From positions 1 through 36,012 of the forward strand of contig JABTBR010000062.1 of NCBI GenBank assembly GCA_013284265.1: 36,012 bases of DNA, written 5' to 3'. The position numbers were made by a program, and so were the translations under genes. The notes beneath the pieces were generated by a model, which had not been told where the DNA came from, searched no databases, and saw nothing but the letters and a program-made list of their open reading frames with translations. This DNA is from Oxalobacteraceae bacterium (lineage in GTDB: Bacteria; Pseudomonadota; Gammaproteobacteria; Burkholderiales; Burkholderiaceae_D). Below are positions 1-6,569 of the stretch, piece by piece; within the stretch, counting starts at the first letter, position 1, and each line of letters begins with the position of its first letter.

Positions 1-59
1 CCAGCCAGCCAAGCAAGTATTCTTCTCAGTTCAGCGCCACTACCTCCGGCTCAAAGCGC

Positions 60-88
60 TTGACATCGGTTTTTTAGCAGCCTATATT
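60..88 (+). promoter_or_regulatory. Sigma-70 promoter of the arsR-type gene
   Basis: A perfect -35 box TTGACA (60-65) is followed after 17 bases by the -10 box TATATT (83-88). The start codon of the next gene is at 96, only 7 bases after the -10 box, so the predicted transcript begins at or within a base or two of the ATG. No Shine-Dalgarno sequence can fit, so the mRNA is probably leaderless. Confidence 0.75.
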
Positions 89-108
89 CACCCATATGGA
101 TGAATATA
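83..108. promoter_or_regulatory. 26-bp near-perfect palindrome, likely ArsR autorepressor operator
   Basis: Arms TATATTCA (83-90) and TGAATATA (101-108) are exact reverse complements. The 10-base centre around CCATATGG is symmetric except for one pair. The site covers the -10 box, the predicted transcription start and the start codon, where a dimeric winged-helix repressor would block its own promoter. Assigning it to the adjacent ArsR protein is inference. Confidence 0.7.
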
Positions 109-446
109 CTAAAACCAGCCAGCTCGACGACATCTTCACCGCGATGGCCGACCCGACCCGGCGCGCCATCCTGGCCAGGCTGGCCCAGGGCAGCGCACGG
201 GTGACCGATCTGGCGCGCGACTTCCCGATCTCGCTCAACTCCACCTCCAAGCACATCAAGCTGCTGGAGCGCGCCGGCCTGCTGACCCGCACGATCACGG
301 GACGCGACCATCTACTGACTTTAAACGCCGCCCCACTATCCGAAGCGGCGCAATGGATCGCCCACTTCCAGAGCTTCTGGGAAGACCGTCTGGCCGCCCT
401 CGATCACTTGATCAGCGCACGCCGCAAGGAGAAAGATCATGGCTGA
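96..446 (+). CDS. ArsR-family winged-helix transcriptional regulator
   Basis: This 116-residue protein has the usual length and layout of a small ArsR repressor. MADPTRRAILARLAQG near residues 17-32 is the first helix, and the segment from about 45 to 65 (ISLNSTSKHIKLLERAG) is the recognition helix. No metal-binding Cys pair is visible, which fits the non-metal subgroup that accompanies AHSA1-domain proteins. The gene overlaps the following SRPBCC gene by 8 bases, so the two are translationally coupled. The start at 96 is chosen because it lies directly behind a strong promoter; a later ATG at residue 17 would remove part of the DNA-binding domain. The palindrome over its start suggests autorepression. 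The inducer is unknown. Confidence 0.88.
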   Translation: MDEYTKTSQLDDIFTAMADPTRRAILARLAQGSARVTDLARDFPISLNSTSKHIKLLERAGLLTRTITGRDHLLTLNAAPLSEAAQWIAHFQSFWEDRLAALDHLISARRKEKDHG

Positions 447-873
447 ACTCACCGGGCAGTACCTCGTCACCGTCCGCCGCAGCATCGCCGCCAGCGCCGA
501 AGAGCTGTTCGACGCCTGGCTCGATGCGGACATGCTGGCGCAATTCATGCGGCCCGGCGGCATGGCGCGCGCCAGCGTCAGCTGCGATCCGCGCGAAGGC
601 GGCGCCTTCGAGATCATCATGCACGGAGACGACAGTTCCTACCGCCATACCGGCCACTATCTGACCATCGAGCGTCCGCGCAAGCTGGTGTTCAGCTGGA
701 TTTCGGCCGCCACGGCGGAGCGCGAATCGCTCGTCACCGTGGACTTCATTGCCGGCAGCGCCGCGACCGACATCGTCGTCACCCATCGCCAGCTTCCTGA
801 CGAGGCAGCGCAACTGTCGCATACCGAAGGATGGGGCGATGTGCTGGATGTGCTGGCGGCCCTTTTCCCTTAA
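439..873 (+). CDS. SRPBCC / AHSA1-domain protein
   Basis: The 144-residue product fits the AHSA1-like START/Bet v1 fold: an N-terminal strand with VRRSIAASAEELFDAW, a central FEIIMHGDDSSYRHTGHYLTI stretch (about 55-75), RKLVFSW (about 80), and a C-terminal helix beginning near GWGDVLDVL. Such proteins bind hydrophobic ligands in a cavity; those paired with ArsR genes have no agreed function. It starts inside the last codons of the arsR-type gene (ATGGCTGA overlap), so expression is tied to that regulator. A ligand-binding or stress role is inference. Confidence 0.85.
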   Translation: MAELTGQYLVTVRRSIAASAEELFDAWLDADMLAQFMRPGGMARASVSCDPREGGAFEIIMHGDDSSYRHTGHYLTIERPRKLVFSWISAATAERESLVTVDFIAGSAATDIVVTHRQLPDEAAQLSHTEGWGDVLDVLAALFP

Positions 874-890
874 GGGGACACGCCTCGCCA

Positions 891-1007
891 AGGCATTTCT
901 CGTTGAGGCACCGCTCGTTGAGACATTTTCTTGCCGAAGCATTTCGCATCCCATTTTTCACCAAGGTATTTTCATCGAGGTATTTCTTCCCAAAGGAGTT
1001 CATCATG
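891..1007 (+). repeat. Degenerate 15-bp tandem repeat running into the SDR start codon
   Basis: Units begin at 891, 906, 921, 937, 964, 978 and 993 and follow roughly AGGYATTTYNTCGTT. Most are 14-16 bases long; the fourth is 27 because of an insertion. The last unit supplies the ribosome-binding AAGGAG (993-998) and the ATG at 1005. The array fills the whole gap between the AHSA1 gene and the SDR gene. Confidence 0.6.
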
Positions 1008-1802
1008 ATCTTGCAAGGAAAACGCTGCATCATTCACGGCGCGGCAGGCGCCATCGGCGGCGCCGTGGCGCGCAGGTTCGCGCGCGAAGGCGCACGGCTG
1101 TTCCTGGCCGGACCCACGCTGTCCAAGCTGGAGCAACTGGCCAGCGAGATTCGCGCGGCCGGCGGCAACGCGGCGGCGGCGCAGCTCGACGCGCTGGACG
1201 GCCCGGCCGTGCGCGAGCACGCGCGCGCCGTGGCGGACGCTGCAGGCGGCATCGACGTCATGCTCAACGCCGCCGGCTTCGCCCACGTGCAGGGCACGCC
1301 GTTCGCCGAACTGTCGTATGAGGAGTTCGAACTGCCGGTCCACAAATACAACCGCTCCAACTTCCTGACCGCGCAGGCAGCGGCACCCTACATGGCGCGC
1401 AACAGGTCAGGCGTAATCCTGACCCTGTCCACACCAGGCGCGCGCCTGAGCGGCGCAGGCTTCCTGGGCAATGGCGTCAGCAGCGCGGCGATCGAAGCGA
1501 TGTCACGTATCCTCGCGGGAGAACTGGGACCGCAAGGCATCCGCGTGATCTGCATGCGGCCCGACGCGATTCCTGAAGCGGTAGCCACCTCACACACGCG
1601 CGCCGTGTTCGAAGGCATGGCGAGCCTGAACGGAATCAGCGTCGAAGCCATGTTGCAAGGCCGTGCCCAAGGCGCGACCCTGCTGGACCGCCTGCCCACG
1701 TTGGACCAGATCAGCGCCTTCGCCGCCTTCGCCGCATCCGATGGTGCCGGCGCCATGACCGGCGCAATCGCCAATCTCAGCTGCGGCTCGCTGGTGGACT
1801 AG
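1005..1802 (+). CDS. SDR-fold protein lacking the catalytic Tyr-Lys pair
   Basis: A 265-residue short-chain dehydrogenase/reductase-like protein. The Rossmann nucleotide loop is GAAGAIG (12-18), the stabilising NAAG motif lies at 88-91, and the Ser of the active-site strand is near 142 (LSTPGA). Where classical SDRs carry YxxxK, this protein reads N156-G-V-S-S160 before the conserved AAIEAMSRILAGELGP helix, so the catalytic Tyr and Lys are missing. It may bind NAD(P) without normal oxidoreductase chemistry, or use another mechanism. The start at 1005 is preferred to the longer upstream frame because AAGGAG is correctly spaced and the Rossmann strand begins at once. It may be co-expressed with the arsR/AHSA1 pair, but 131 bases separate them. 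Confidence 0.85.
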   Translation: MILQGKRCIIHGAAGAIGGAVARRFAREGARLFLAGPTLSKLEQLASEIRAAGGNAAAAQLDALDGPAVREHARAVADAAGGIDVMLNAAGFAHVQGTPFAELSYEEFELPVHKYNRSNFLTAQAAAPYMARNRSGVILTLSTPGARLSGAGFLGNGVSSAAIEAMSRILAGELGPQGIRVICMRPDAIPEAVATSHTRAVFEGMASLNGISVEAMLQGRAQGATLLDRLPTLDQISAFAAFAASDGAGAMTGAIANLSCGSLVD

Positions 1803-1870
1803 GCGGCAGCGAATTAGACTTAAACTGACAACGACTATCAGATGAGTTAGAGTCCTTATTCGACCGCTAC

Positions 1871-1900
1871 CGGCCACAAGCGGCCACAAGCGGCCACAAT
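1871..1900. repeat. Three tandem 10-bp units CGGCCACAAG
   Basis: CGGCCACAAG occurs at 1871-1880 and 1881-1890, followed by CGGCCACAAT at 1891-1900. The array lies about 30 bases before the start of the next gene, in the 128-base gap that opens the AT-richer patch. A spacer role or a protein-binding role is possible; nothing else is visible in the gap. Confidence 0.7.
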
Positions 1901-1930
1901 GGTCGATAATGAAATTTACTTCGGACCAAA

Positions 1931-2359
1931 ATGATTTCTATTGCGTTTCCACCGTCAGAAGCTGACGTCATCTATTTCGCGTGCTCCTGGACTGATAAGT
2001 TGGTCAGCCAGAATTACGCGGCGGCGCATGAAATGCTGCATCACGTTGCAGAGCAACCGGGGCGCTCGTGGGTGTCCGCGCCTGATGAATTAAAAGAATG
2101 GATTTCCAACTACGGTAGCGACACACCGGTAGAAGGTGACCCGTCATACGTCGTAACTGAAATTTCAACTGCTTCTGGAAGCCGATGGGACAATGATCTT
2201 GACCTTGCGCCTGTGCAGGAACGATATGCCGGCTTCGTCGGGCGCCTCGATTGGTGGCTGCCGTTGAACGGGGAGTGGAGTGATCTTCAAGCGTCCTTTG
2301 ATCTTATAGATCTGAATGGGAAGGTCGCATTCGTGCTGGTAGCCCTTAGAGTGCCCTAA
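1931..2359 (+). CDS. Uncharacterised acidic protein
   Basis: A 142-residue soluble protein that I do not recognise with confidence. It is acidic and Trp-rich, with a helical first half (DKLVSQNYAAAHEML, 22-36) and a strand-rich second half containing RLDWWLPLNGEWSDL (104-118) and FDLIDLNGKVAFVLVALRV at the C-terminus. The shape recalls small DUF-type proteins found in accessory or polymorphic-toxin immunity loci, but no toxin gene is adjacent, so that is only a possibility. Codon use is visibly more AT-rich than in the genes before 1.8 kb. The Shine-Dalgarno sequence is weak (CGGA at 1921-1924). Confidence 0.6.
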   Translation: MISIAFPPSEADVIYFACSWTDKLVSQNYAAAHEMLHHVAEQPGRSWVSAPDELKEWISNYGSDTPVEGDPSYVVTEISTASGSRWDNDLDLAPVQERYAGFVGRLDWWLPLNGEWSDLQASFDLIDLNGKVAFVLVALRVP

Positions 2360-2442
2360 GCAGGCGTAGCGCTATACTTTCTGACTAAGCTACAGTTTTC
2401 AGCCAGGAGCTGACGTAGACTGAATCCTTTTGAGAGGTGTTG

Positions 2443-2799
2443 ATGAGCAAAGTTAAGACTGTACTCATAGGAATATCTAGTGGCATCATCAGCTTTTTTG
2501 CGGCCTTTTTCAATTACACTGGACTTGAGAATTTCTCTGGAATTATCAGACTGGTCGCCATCGTCCTGTCTGCATTGGCAATCGGAATGGGCCAAGGTTT
2601 TTTCGTCCAACGCTCAGGGCATAGAACCGTAGCCACAGGTGCATTTTTCGGCCTGTTGATATTGTGGTCCCCGGTTGTAGTGGCCACCTACGGATTCGCG
2701 TTAATGGCGCTGCCGCTGCTAGCAGGCTTTGCGATGCTTGTATTCTTCGGGGCAAAAATCGGAGTGAATTTGCGAATAAATTCGTGCTGGTCGGCATAG
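2443..2799 (+). CDS. Small membrane protein, unknown function
   Basis: A 118-residue protein with three to four hydrophobic segments: about 5-24 (VLIGISSGIISFFAAFF), 36-55 (IIRLVAIVLSALAIGMGQGF), 66-85 (TGAFFGLLILWSPVVVATYG) and 86-107. The ATG at 2443 is preferred over the in-frame GTG at 2437 and TTG at 2440 because GAGAGG (2432-2437) is then correctly spaced. No family is recognised. It belongs to the AT-richer group of short genes on the same strand. Confidence 0.55.
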   Translation: MSKVKTVLIGISSGIISFFAAFFNYTGLENFSGIIRLVAIVLSALAIGMGQGFFVQRSGHRTVATGAFFGLLILWSPVVVATYGFALMALPLLAGFAMLVFFGAKIGVNLRINSCWSA

Positions 2800-2856
2800 C
2801 ACTCCGTCGTATTACGGCCCAAACCGGACGTCGTTTGCCTAAAGCACTAGAGGACC

Positions 2857-3378
2857 ATGAGGATGCATGTGTTTGCAAGAGTAGTCAGTGTGATATTTAT
2901 GGCGGGACTATCCACTGCTTCAGCCAATGAGTGCGCGCAGACATTGTCAGATGCTGACGACAGTTCCAGGTCAACGGCCCACCGGCTGATTAACTATGTC
3001 GAGCAGCATTGGGAAATTGCCATCACAGAAAAGCCGGATAGAGTTTCGGTATCGGTCGTGGATGACCCATCTGGCGATGGCACAAAGATTGATTTTTACC
3101 GCGTGAAGTTTAAGAATTTTCACGCAGGTTTCTATCGCTATCCAGACGGCACACCTATGCCGTCGGTGCTTTCGACAATGTCTCCCAGCTTTAAGTTACC
3201 CTGCGGGTTGAAGATGGGACAGTCGCAGGCGAAGGTCAAAGCCACGATAGGCTCCCCCACATACACACAGGCAGAGTCCTTCATTTATGCCACGGGTGGT
3301 GACCAGAACGGCGAAGTAATTCTTAAATTTACACATGGGAAATTACGGTACGTAGCTTGGCAATACGACACACACTAG
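2857..3378 (+). CDS. Exported uncharacterised protein
   Basis: A 173-residue protein with a clear Sec signal peptide: MRMHVFAR, a hydrophobic core VVSVIFMAGLSTA, and probable cleavage after ASA near residue 23, giving a mature N-terminus NECAQ. Two Cys residues (C26 and one in LPCGLKMGQ near 115) could form a disulfide. The C-terminal half with GLKMGQSQAKVKATIGSPTY resembles the repeat seen in small periplasmic proteins where a GxxKxxVxxxLGxP unit precedes a beta-hairpin; this is a loose similarity. RBS-like GAGGA lies at 2850-2854. The stop is 7 bases before the ATG of the broken HAD gene, suggesting one transcription unit. Confidence 0.65.
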   Translation: MRMHVFARVVSVIFMAGLSTASANECAQTLSDADDSSRSTAHRLINYVEQHWEIAITEKPDRVSVSVVDDPSGDGTKIDFYRVKFKNFHAGFYRYPDGTPMPSVLSTMSPSFKLPCGLKMGQSQAKVKATIGSPTYTQAESFIYATGGDQNGEVILKFTHGKLRYVAWQYDTH

Positions 3379-3385
3379 GCCATGC

Positions 3386-3874
3386 ATGACAAACAAACTC
3401 CTTATTTTCGACCTTGACGAAACCCTAGTGCATGCGACCACTGAGCAGCTTGCACGCACAGCGGATTTTGAATTCAAACCGTATTTCGTTTACAAGCGCC
3501 CCTTTTATTTCGAGCTTCTTTCCTCTACACAGCCTTTCTACGATTTTGCTATCTAATCATCGTCCTCACGGGAGTATGTTGATGCAGTTGTGGCAGAGAT
3601 TTTTGCCGGTTTTGATGTGAAGTTTTCTTGGGCAGTAGAGCGTTGTATTCAACGTGTGGATGCGCAGTCCAACGGCTACGTGTATATCAAAGACCTTCGG
3701 CGGGTGCAGAGTCATGGTTATCCGGTAGAACGCATCACCATCCTTGACGATTCGCCGGAAAAAATAGCCCGTCAACCTCGAAATCATCTCAAGGTCAAAC
3801 CCTATTATGGTTTGGAGGGCGACCGAGAACTGCTTGCAATCGCCGAAGAATTGGTTGGCCGCTCAAAAAAATAA
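3386..3874 (+). pseudogene. HAD-superfamily NIF/FCP-type phosphatase interrupted by one in-frame stop
   Basis: One reading frame from the ATG at 3386 to the stop ending at 3874 encodes a full NLI-interacting-factor-like HAD domain, except for TAA at 3554-3556 (codon 57). Motif I is IFDLDETLVHA (residues 7-17), with the nucleophile and acid aspartates. Before the stop the protein reads PFYDFAI and after it SSSSREYVDAVVAEIF. This is the usual motif II region, normally IWSSSS, so the stop replaces the residue after Ile. Motif III is ITILDDSPEK near 131-140. There is no frameshift: the downstream half is in the same frame and intact. A truncated 56-residue peptide lacking motifs II and III would be inactive. 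Either this is recent inactivation or the stop is read through. Confidence 0.85.
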
Positions 3875-3884
3875 TGCGGCCCGA

Positions 3885-3912
3885 CCGGCGGCTTTGGGGT
3901 GGAAGCCGCCGG
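3885..3912 (+). terminator. Perfect 10-bp hairpin behind the HAD pseudogene
   Basis: CCGGCGGCTT (3885-3894) pairs exactly with AAGCCGCCGG (3903-3912) across an 8-base loop, starting 10 bases after the HAD stop. No U-tract follows, so it may act as a weak or Rho-assisted terminator or only as a 3'-end stabiliser. Confidence 0.5.
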
Positions 3913-3955
3913 CTACCGGACACGTTGTCAACATGAGCTGCAACAACTAGTCATT

Positions 3956-4186
3956 TCACCGTGCCATACGGCGGGCTTCGGAAAATACCCATTTCGCCGG
4001 ACGTACTTCAAGCTCTCCGCGCTGATTGGCGTCCAGTCGTGCCATGATTTCAGTACCCTAGGCCGCTTCAATATCGGCCACTGGCGAGTTGCTCAACGTG
4101 CCCAGCAATATTTCGACCAGCTTCGCGCGCTCCTCTGGTGGCAACGCACGAGATGCTTTTTCAATGGAGGCAAACGAGGTAGGCAT
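3956..4186 (-). pseudogene. Addiction-module antitoxin (Unstab_antitox type) with an amber stop
   Basis: On the minus strand, a 77-codon frame from the ATG at 4186 to the TGA at 3956 reads as a small antitoxin of the putative addiction-module component family (TIGR02574-like). It has an N-terminal helix SIEKASRALPPEERAKLVE followed by ILLGTLSNSPVADIEAA, then TAG at 4060-4058 (codon 43), then GTEIMARLDANQRGELE and VRPAKWVFSEARRMAR. In this family the position after the acidic helix is normally Trp (...AAW..EI..R), so TGG to TAG is the simplest history. No RelE/ParE toxin frame follows on the minus strand before the HAD gene. It is probably an orphan relic. The rest of the gap (4187-4376) shows no further gene. 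Confidence 0.75.
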
Positions 4187-4376
4187 ATCGCGATGCTCCA
4201 GATGTTAAAAATTCCACTGTTGAACCGCTCATTTTGCGCGCCAACGACGACACCTAGTTTGCGCAAATCCGGCAATCCCATCAGCCATTGGCAGCACGCG
4301 ATTTATATGTCAGTATTTACAATGTTTCAACAGTGGCGCCCGCTTCTGACGGCGCCGCCTTCCTGTAAAGCCTGCC

Positions 4377-4727
4377 ATGACATTTGAAGACCGCCGCGAA
4401 GCAGCCCTGCGACTGCTTAATTCCAAAGGCATCCGCCGCAGCACTTCCGCGCCGCCGCTGTTCCTGCTGTTATGGCGCTGGGGCGTCAAGATAGCGCCGC
4501 CGCATTTCCGCAGCCTGCCGGCCAACGCCCTCTTGTCCGGCTCCAACTTTGGCCTGCTCTGGTGGCTCATCATGTGGCCGATCCAGTGGCTGCATAACGA
4601 CACCCCTGTCGAAGCGACGCTGCTGCCCACGCTGCTGGCCGCGCTGTTCTTCGGCCTGTGCATGGGCCTGTACTACCATGTCAGCGCACGCAAACACGCC
4701 CTGCCGCGCTGGTCCGAAGTGCAATAA
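4377..4727 (+). CDS. DUF6404-like small membrane protein
   Basis: This 116-residue protein begins MTFEDRREAALRLL, continues with KGIRRSTSAPPLFLLLWRWGVKIAPPHF (about 18-45), and then has two membrane segments at about 55-70 (SNFGLLWWLIMWPIQWL) and 80-100 (ATLLPTLLAALFFGLCMGLYY). This layout matches what I know of DUF6404: an amphipathic N-terminus with PPHF followed by two helices. Function is unknown. GC-rich codon use returns here, so this gene marks the end of the AT-richer patch. The GNAT gene follows 14 bases later and may share the transcript. Confidence 0.65.
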   Translation: MTFEDRREAALRLLNSKGIRRSTSAPPLFLLLWRWGVKIAPPHFRSLPANALLSGSNFGLLWWLIMWPIQWLHNDTPVEATLLPTLLAALFFGLCMGLYYHVSARKHALPRWSEVQ

Positions 4728-4741
4728 CACCTACTCGTCCC

Positions 4742-5254
4742 ATGCACAGTAATCTCAATATCCGCCCGCTCACCCCGTCCGATGCCCTGGCATTCCAAGC
4801 ACTGCGGCTGAAATCCATCGCCGATTCGCCCACCTCGTTCTGGGCCACCTACGAGGAAGAAGCCGGCCGTACCGAATCCGAACTACGGAGCCGGCTGGAG
4901 GCCAACGCCAGCCAGGTCGTGTTTGGCGCCTTTCACGGACCGGAGCTGATTGGCGCGGCCGGACTGCGCCGCGAAACCATGAGGCAAGTGGCCCACAAGG
5001 GCTTCCTGTGGGGCGTCTGCGTCGATCCCGACGCCAGAAGAGGCGGCGTCGCGCGCCAGATGCTGGCCGCGCTGATCGAGCACGCGCGCGGGATCGGCCT
5101 GCGCCAGCTCAATCTGGGCGTCAACACCAGCAATACGCGCGCCCTGAACCTGTATCACACACTCGGATTCACCTCCTTCGGCACCGAACCCGGCTCGACG
5201 CTGGTGGCCGGCCAGCTGTACGACGAAGAGCTGATGTACCTGCAAATTGCCTGA
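4742..5254 (+). CDS. GNAT-family N-acetyltransferase
   Basis: A 170-residue acetyltransferase. The acetyl-CoA motif A is GVCVDPDARRGGVARQML (about 93-111, with the RRGGVA pyrophosphate loop), and motif B is TSNTRALNLYHTLGFTSFGTEPG (about 135-157). The N-terminus (NIRPLTPSDALAFQALRLKSI) is typical of small-molecule or peptide N-acetyltransferases. The start at 4742 is preferred because the fold begins directly after it; an upstream in-frame extension has no domain content. The substrate cannot be told from sequence. Confidence 0.85.
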   Translation: MHSNLNIRPLTPSDALAFQALRLKSIADSPTSFWATYEEEAGRTESELRSRLEANASQVVFGAFHGPELIGAAGLRRETMRQVAHKGFLWGVCVDPDARRGGVARQMLAALIEHARGIGLRQLNLGVNTSNTRALNLYHTLGFTSFGTEPGSTLVAGQLYDEELMYLQIA

Positions 5255-5316
5255 GCCGGCAAGCTTGCATCCCAAATCCGCCACACCGCAGGCGCTTTCC
5301 TTTCAGCTTGGCAGCA

Positions 5317-5347
5317 GCTTGAGTACAATAAGATAAGATACTCAAGC
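5317..5347. promoter_or_regulatory. 9-bp inverted repeat in the tal promoter region
   Basis: GCTTGAGTA (5317-5325) and TACTCAAGC (5339-5347) are exact reverse complements, separated by 13 bases. A -10-like TACAAT (5324-5329) overlaps the left arm. The -35 candidate TTTCAG (5301-5306, 17-base spacing) is weak. The site ends 42 bases before the tal ATG and could be an operator; no protein is assigned. Confidence 0.45.
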
Positions 5348-5389
5348 AATCTTCAACCGTAAGTCCCTTCACCCCTTCTGGCCCTGCAC

Positions 5390-6325
5390 ATGAACCAACT
5401 CGAACAACTCAAGAAATTCACCACCGTCGTTGCCGACACCGGCGACTTCCAGTCGATCAAGGCCTACACTCCGCGCGACGCGACCACCAATCCATCGCTG
5501 ATCCTGAAGGCGGTGCAGAAGGACGAATACAAGCCGCTGCTGGCCAAGGCCGTGCGCGACAATCCCAACGGCTCGACCACCGTCATCATCGATCAGTTGC
5601 TGATCGCCTTCGGCGTGGAAATCCTCAAGATCATCCCTGGCCGCGTGTCGACCGAAGTCGATGCGCGCCTGTCCTTCGACACCGAAGGCACCGTGGCCAA
5701 GGGCCGCGAACTGATCAATCTGTACCAAAAAGCCGGCATCGACCGCAGCCGCGTGCTGATCAAGATCGCCGCCACCTGGGAAGGCGTGCGCGCCGCCGAG
5801 ATCCTGGAAAAAGAAGGCATCCGCTGCAATATGACCCTGCTGTTCTCGCTGGGCCAGGCCATCGCCTGCGCCGAAGCGGGCGCACAACTGATCTCGCCCT
5901 TCGTCGGCCGCATCTACGACTGGTACAAGAAATCGACCGGCATCGAATCGACCGGCGCCGACGATCCTGGCGTGCAATCGGTCAAACGGATTTACAATTA
6001 CTACCGCAAGTTCGGCTACAAAACCGAAGTGATGGGCGCGAGCTTCCGCAACACCAGCCAGATCATCGAACTGGCCGGCTGCGACCTGCTCACCATCAGC
6101 CCGGACCTGCTGCAAAAACTGGCCGACAGCAATGAACCGCTGGAACGCAAGCTGAGCGCCGACGCGGCGCCGGGCGCGGGCATGGTCAAGATCGCGCAAG
6201 ACGAAAAAGCCTTCCGCTTCCAGCTCAACGAAGATGCGATGGCGACAGAAAAACTGGCCGAAGGCATTCGCGCCTTCTGTGCCGACTCGGGCAAGCTGAA
6301 ACAGATGATTACCGCGATGCGCTAA
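5390..6325 (+). CDS. tal: Transaldolase
   Basis: Transaldolase of the pentose phosphate pathway (sedoheptulose-7-phosphate plus glyceraldehyde-3-phosphate to erythrose-4-phosphate plus fructose-6-phosphate), cytosolic. At 311 residues it has the length of the classical TalB subfamily. The start MNQLEQLKKFTTVVADTGDF, the DATTNPSL motif (30-37) and VLIKIAATWEG (122-132, with the Schiff-base Lys at 125) are all present, as are SPFVGRIYDWY and the later GASFRNTSQI segment. It has its own promoter region with an inverted repeat and its own terminator, so it is probably monocistronic. Confidence 0.97.
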   Translation: MNQLEQLKKFTTVVADTGDFQSIKAYTPRDATTNPSLILKAVQKDEYKPLLAKAVRDNPNGSTTVIIDQLLIAFGVEILKIIPGRVSTEVDARLSFDTEGTVAKGRELINLYQKAGIDRSRVLIKIAATWEGVRAAEILEKEGIRCNMTLLFSLGQAIACAEAGAQLISPFVGRIYDWYKKSTGIESTGADDPGVQSVKRIYNYYRKFGYKTEVMGASFRNTSQIIELAGCDLLTISPDLLQKLADSNEPLERKLSADAAPGAGMVKIAQDEKAFRFQLNEDAMATEKLAEGIRAFCADSGKLKQMITAMR

Positions 6326-6390
6326 GCGTAGCTGCTCGGCAGGGAAGCAAGAACGCTGTGGCCAGCCAGGCCATGGCGCTGCTCCACCGG

Positions 6391-6427
6391 ACGGAAGCAA
6401 GGCGCCCTGCCTGCTTCCGTTTTTTTT
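6391..6427 (+). terminator. Rho-independent terminator of tal
   Basis: ACGGAAGCA (6391-6399) pairs with TGCTTCCGT (6412-6420). A further GGC/GCC pairing across a bulged A extends the stem, and eight T residues follow (6420-6427). It lies 65 bases after the tal stop and insulates the efflux operon. Confidence 0.9.
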
Positions 6428-6439
6428 CGCTTGTAAATA

Positions 6440-6494
6440 CTAATTAGCAAGTGTTGTTTCCTACAAAACGTTACATTTAACGCTGTATTACAAT
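6440..6494 (+). promoter_or_regulatory. AT-rich promoter region of the efflux operon
   Basis: The stretch between the tal terminator and the adaptor gene is strikingly AT-rich for this genome. It has a CTAATTAG palindrome (6440-6447) and a -10-like TACAAT (6489-6494). No good -35 at 17 bases is visible. A regulator may bind here, but no regulator gene is adjacent. Confidence 0.35.
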
Positions 6495-6569
6495 GCTGGC
6501 ACCTCTCCTTGCCGTATCCCGTGCCAAGGCGAAGCAGGATCATCTTCAACATCTTTTTACGAGACATCC

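Noticed and set aside
1..10. CCAGCCAGCC at the window start as part of a GCTG-type array
   Set aside because: Only two and a half units are visible, which is expected by chance in this composition.
3899..4387. 162-codon plus-strand frame in the 3.9-4.4 kb gap
   Set aside because: No domain and no RBS; the opposite strand carries the recognisable antitoxin relic.
5369..6400. Long minus-strand frame opposite tal
   Set aside because: It mirrors tal's codon structure in a GC-rich genome, has no recognisable domain, and tal is unambiguous.
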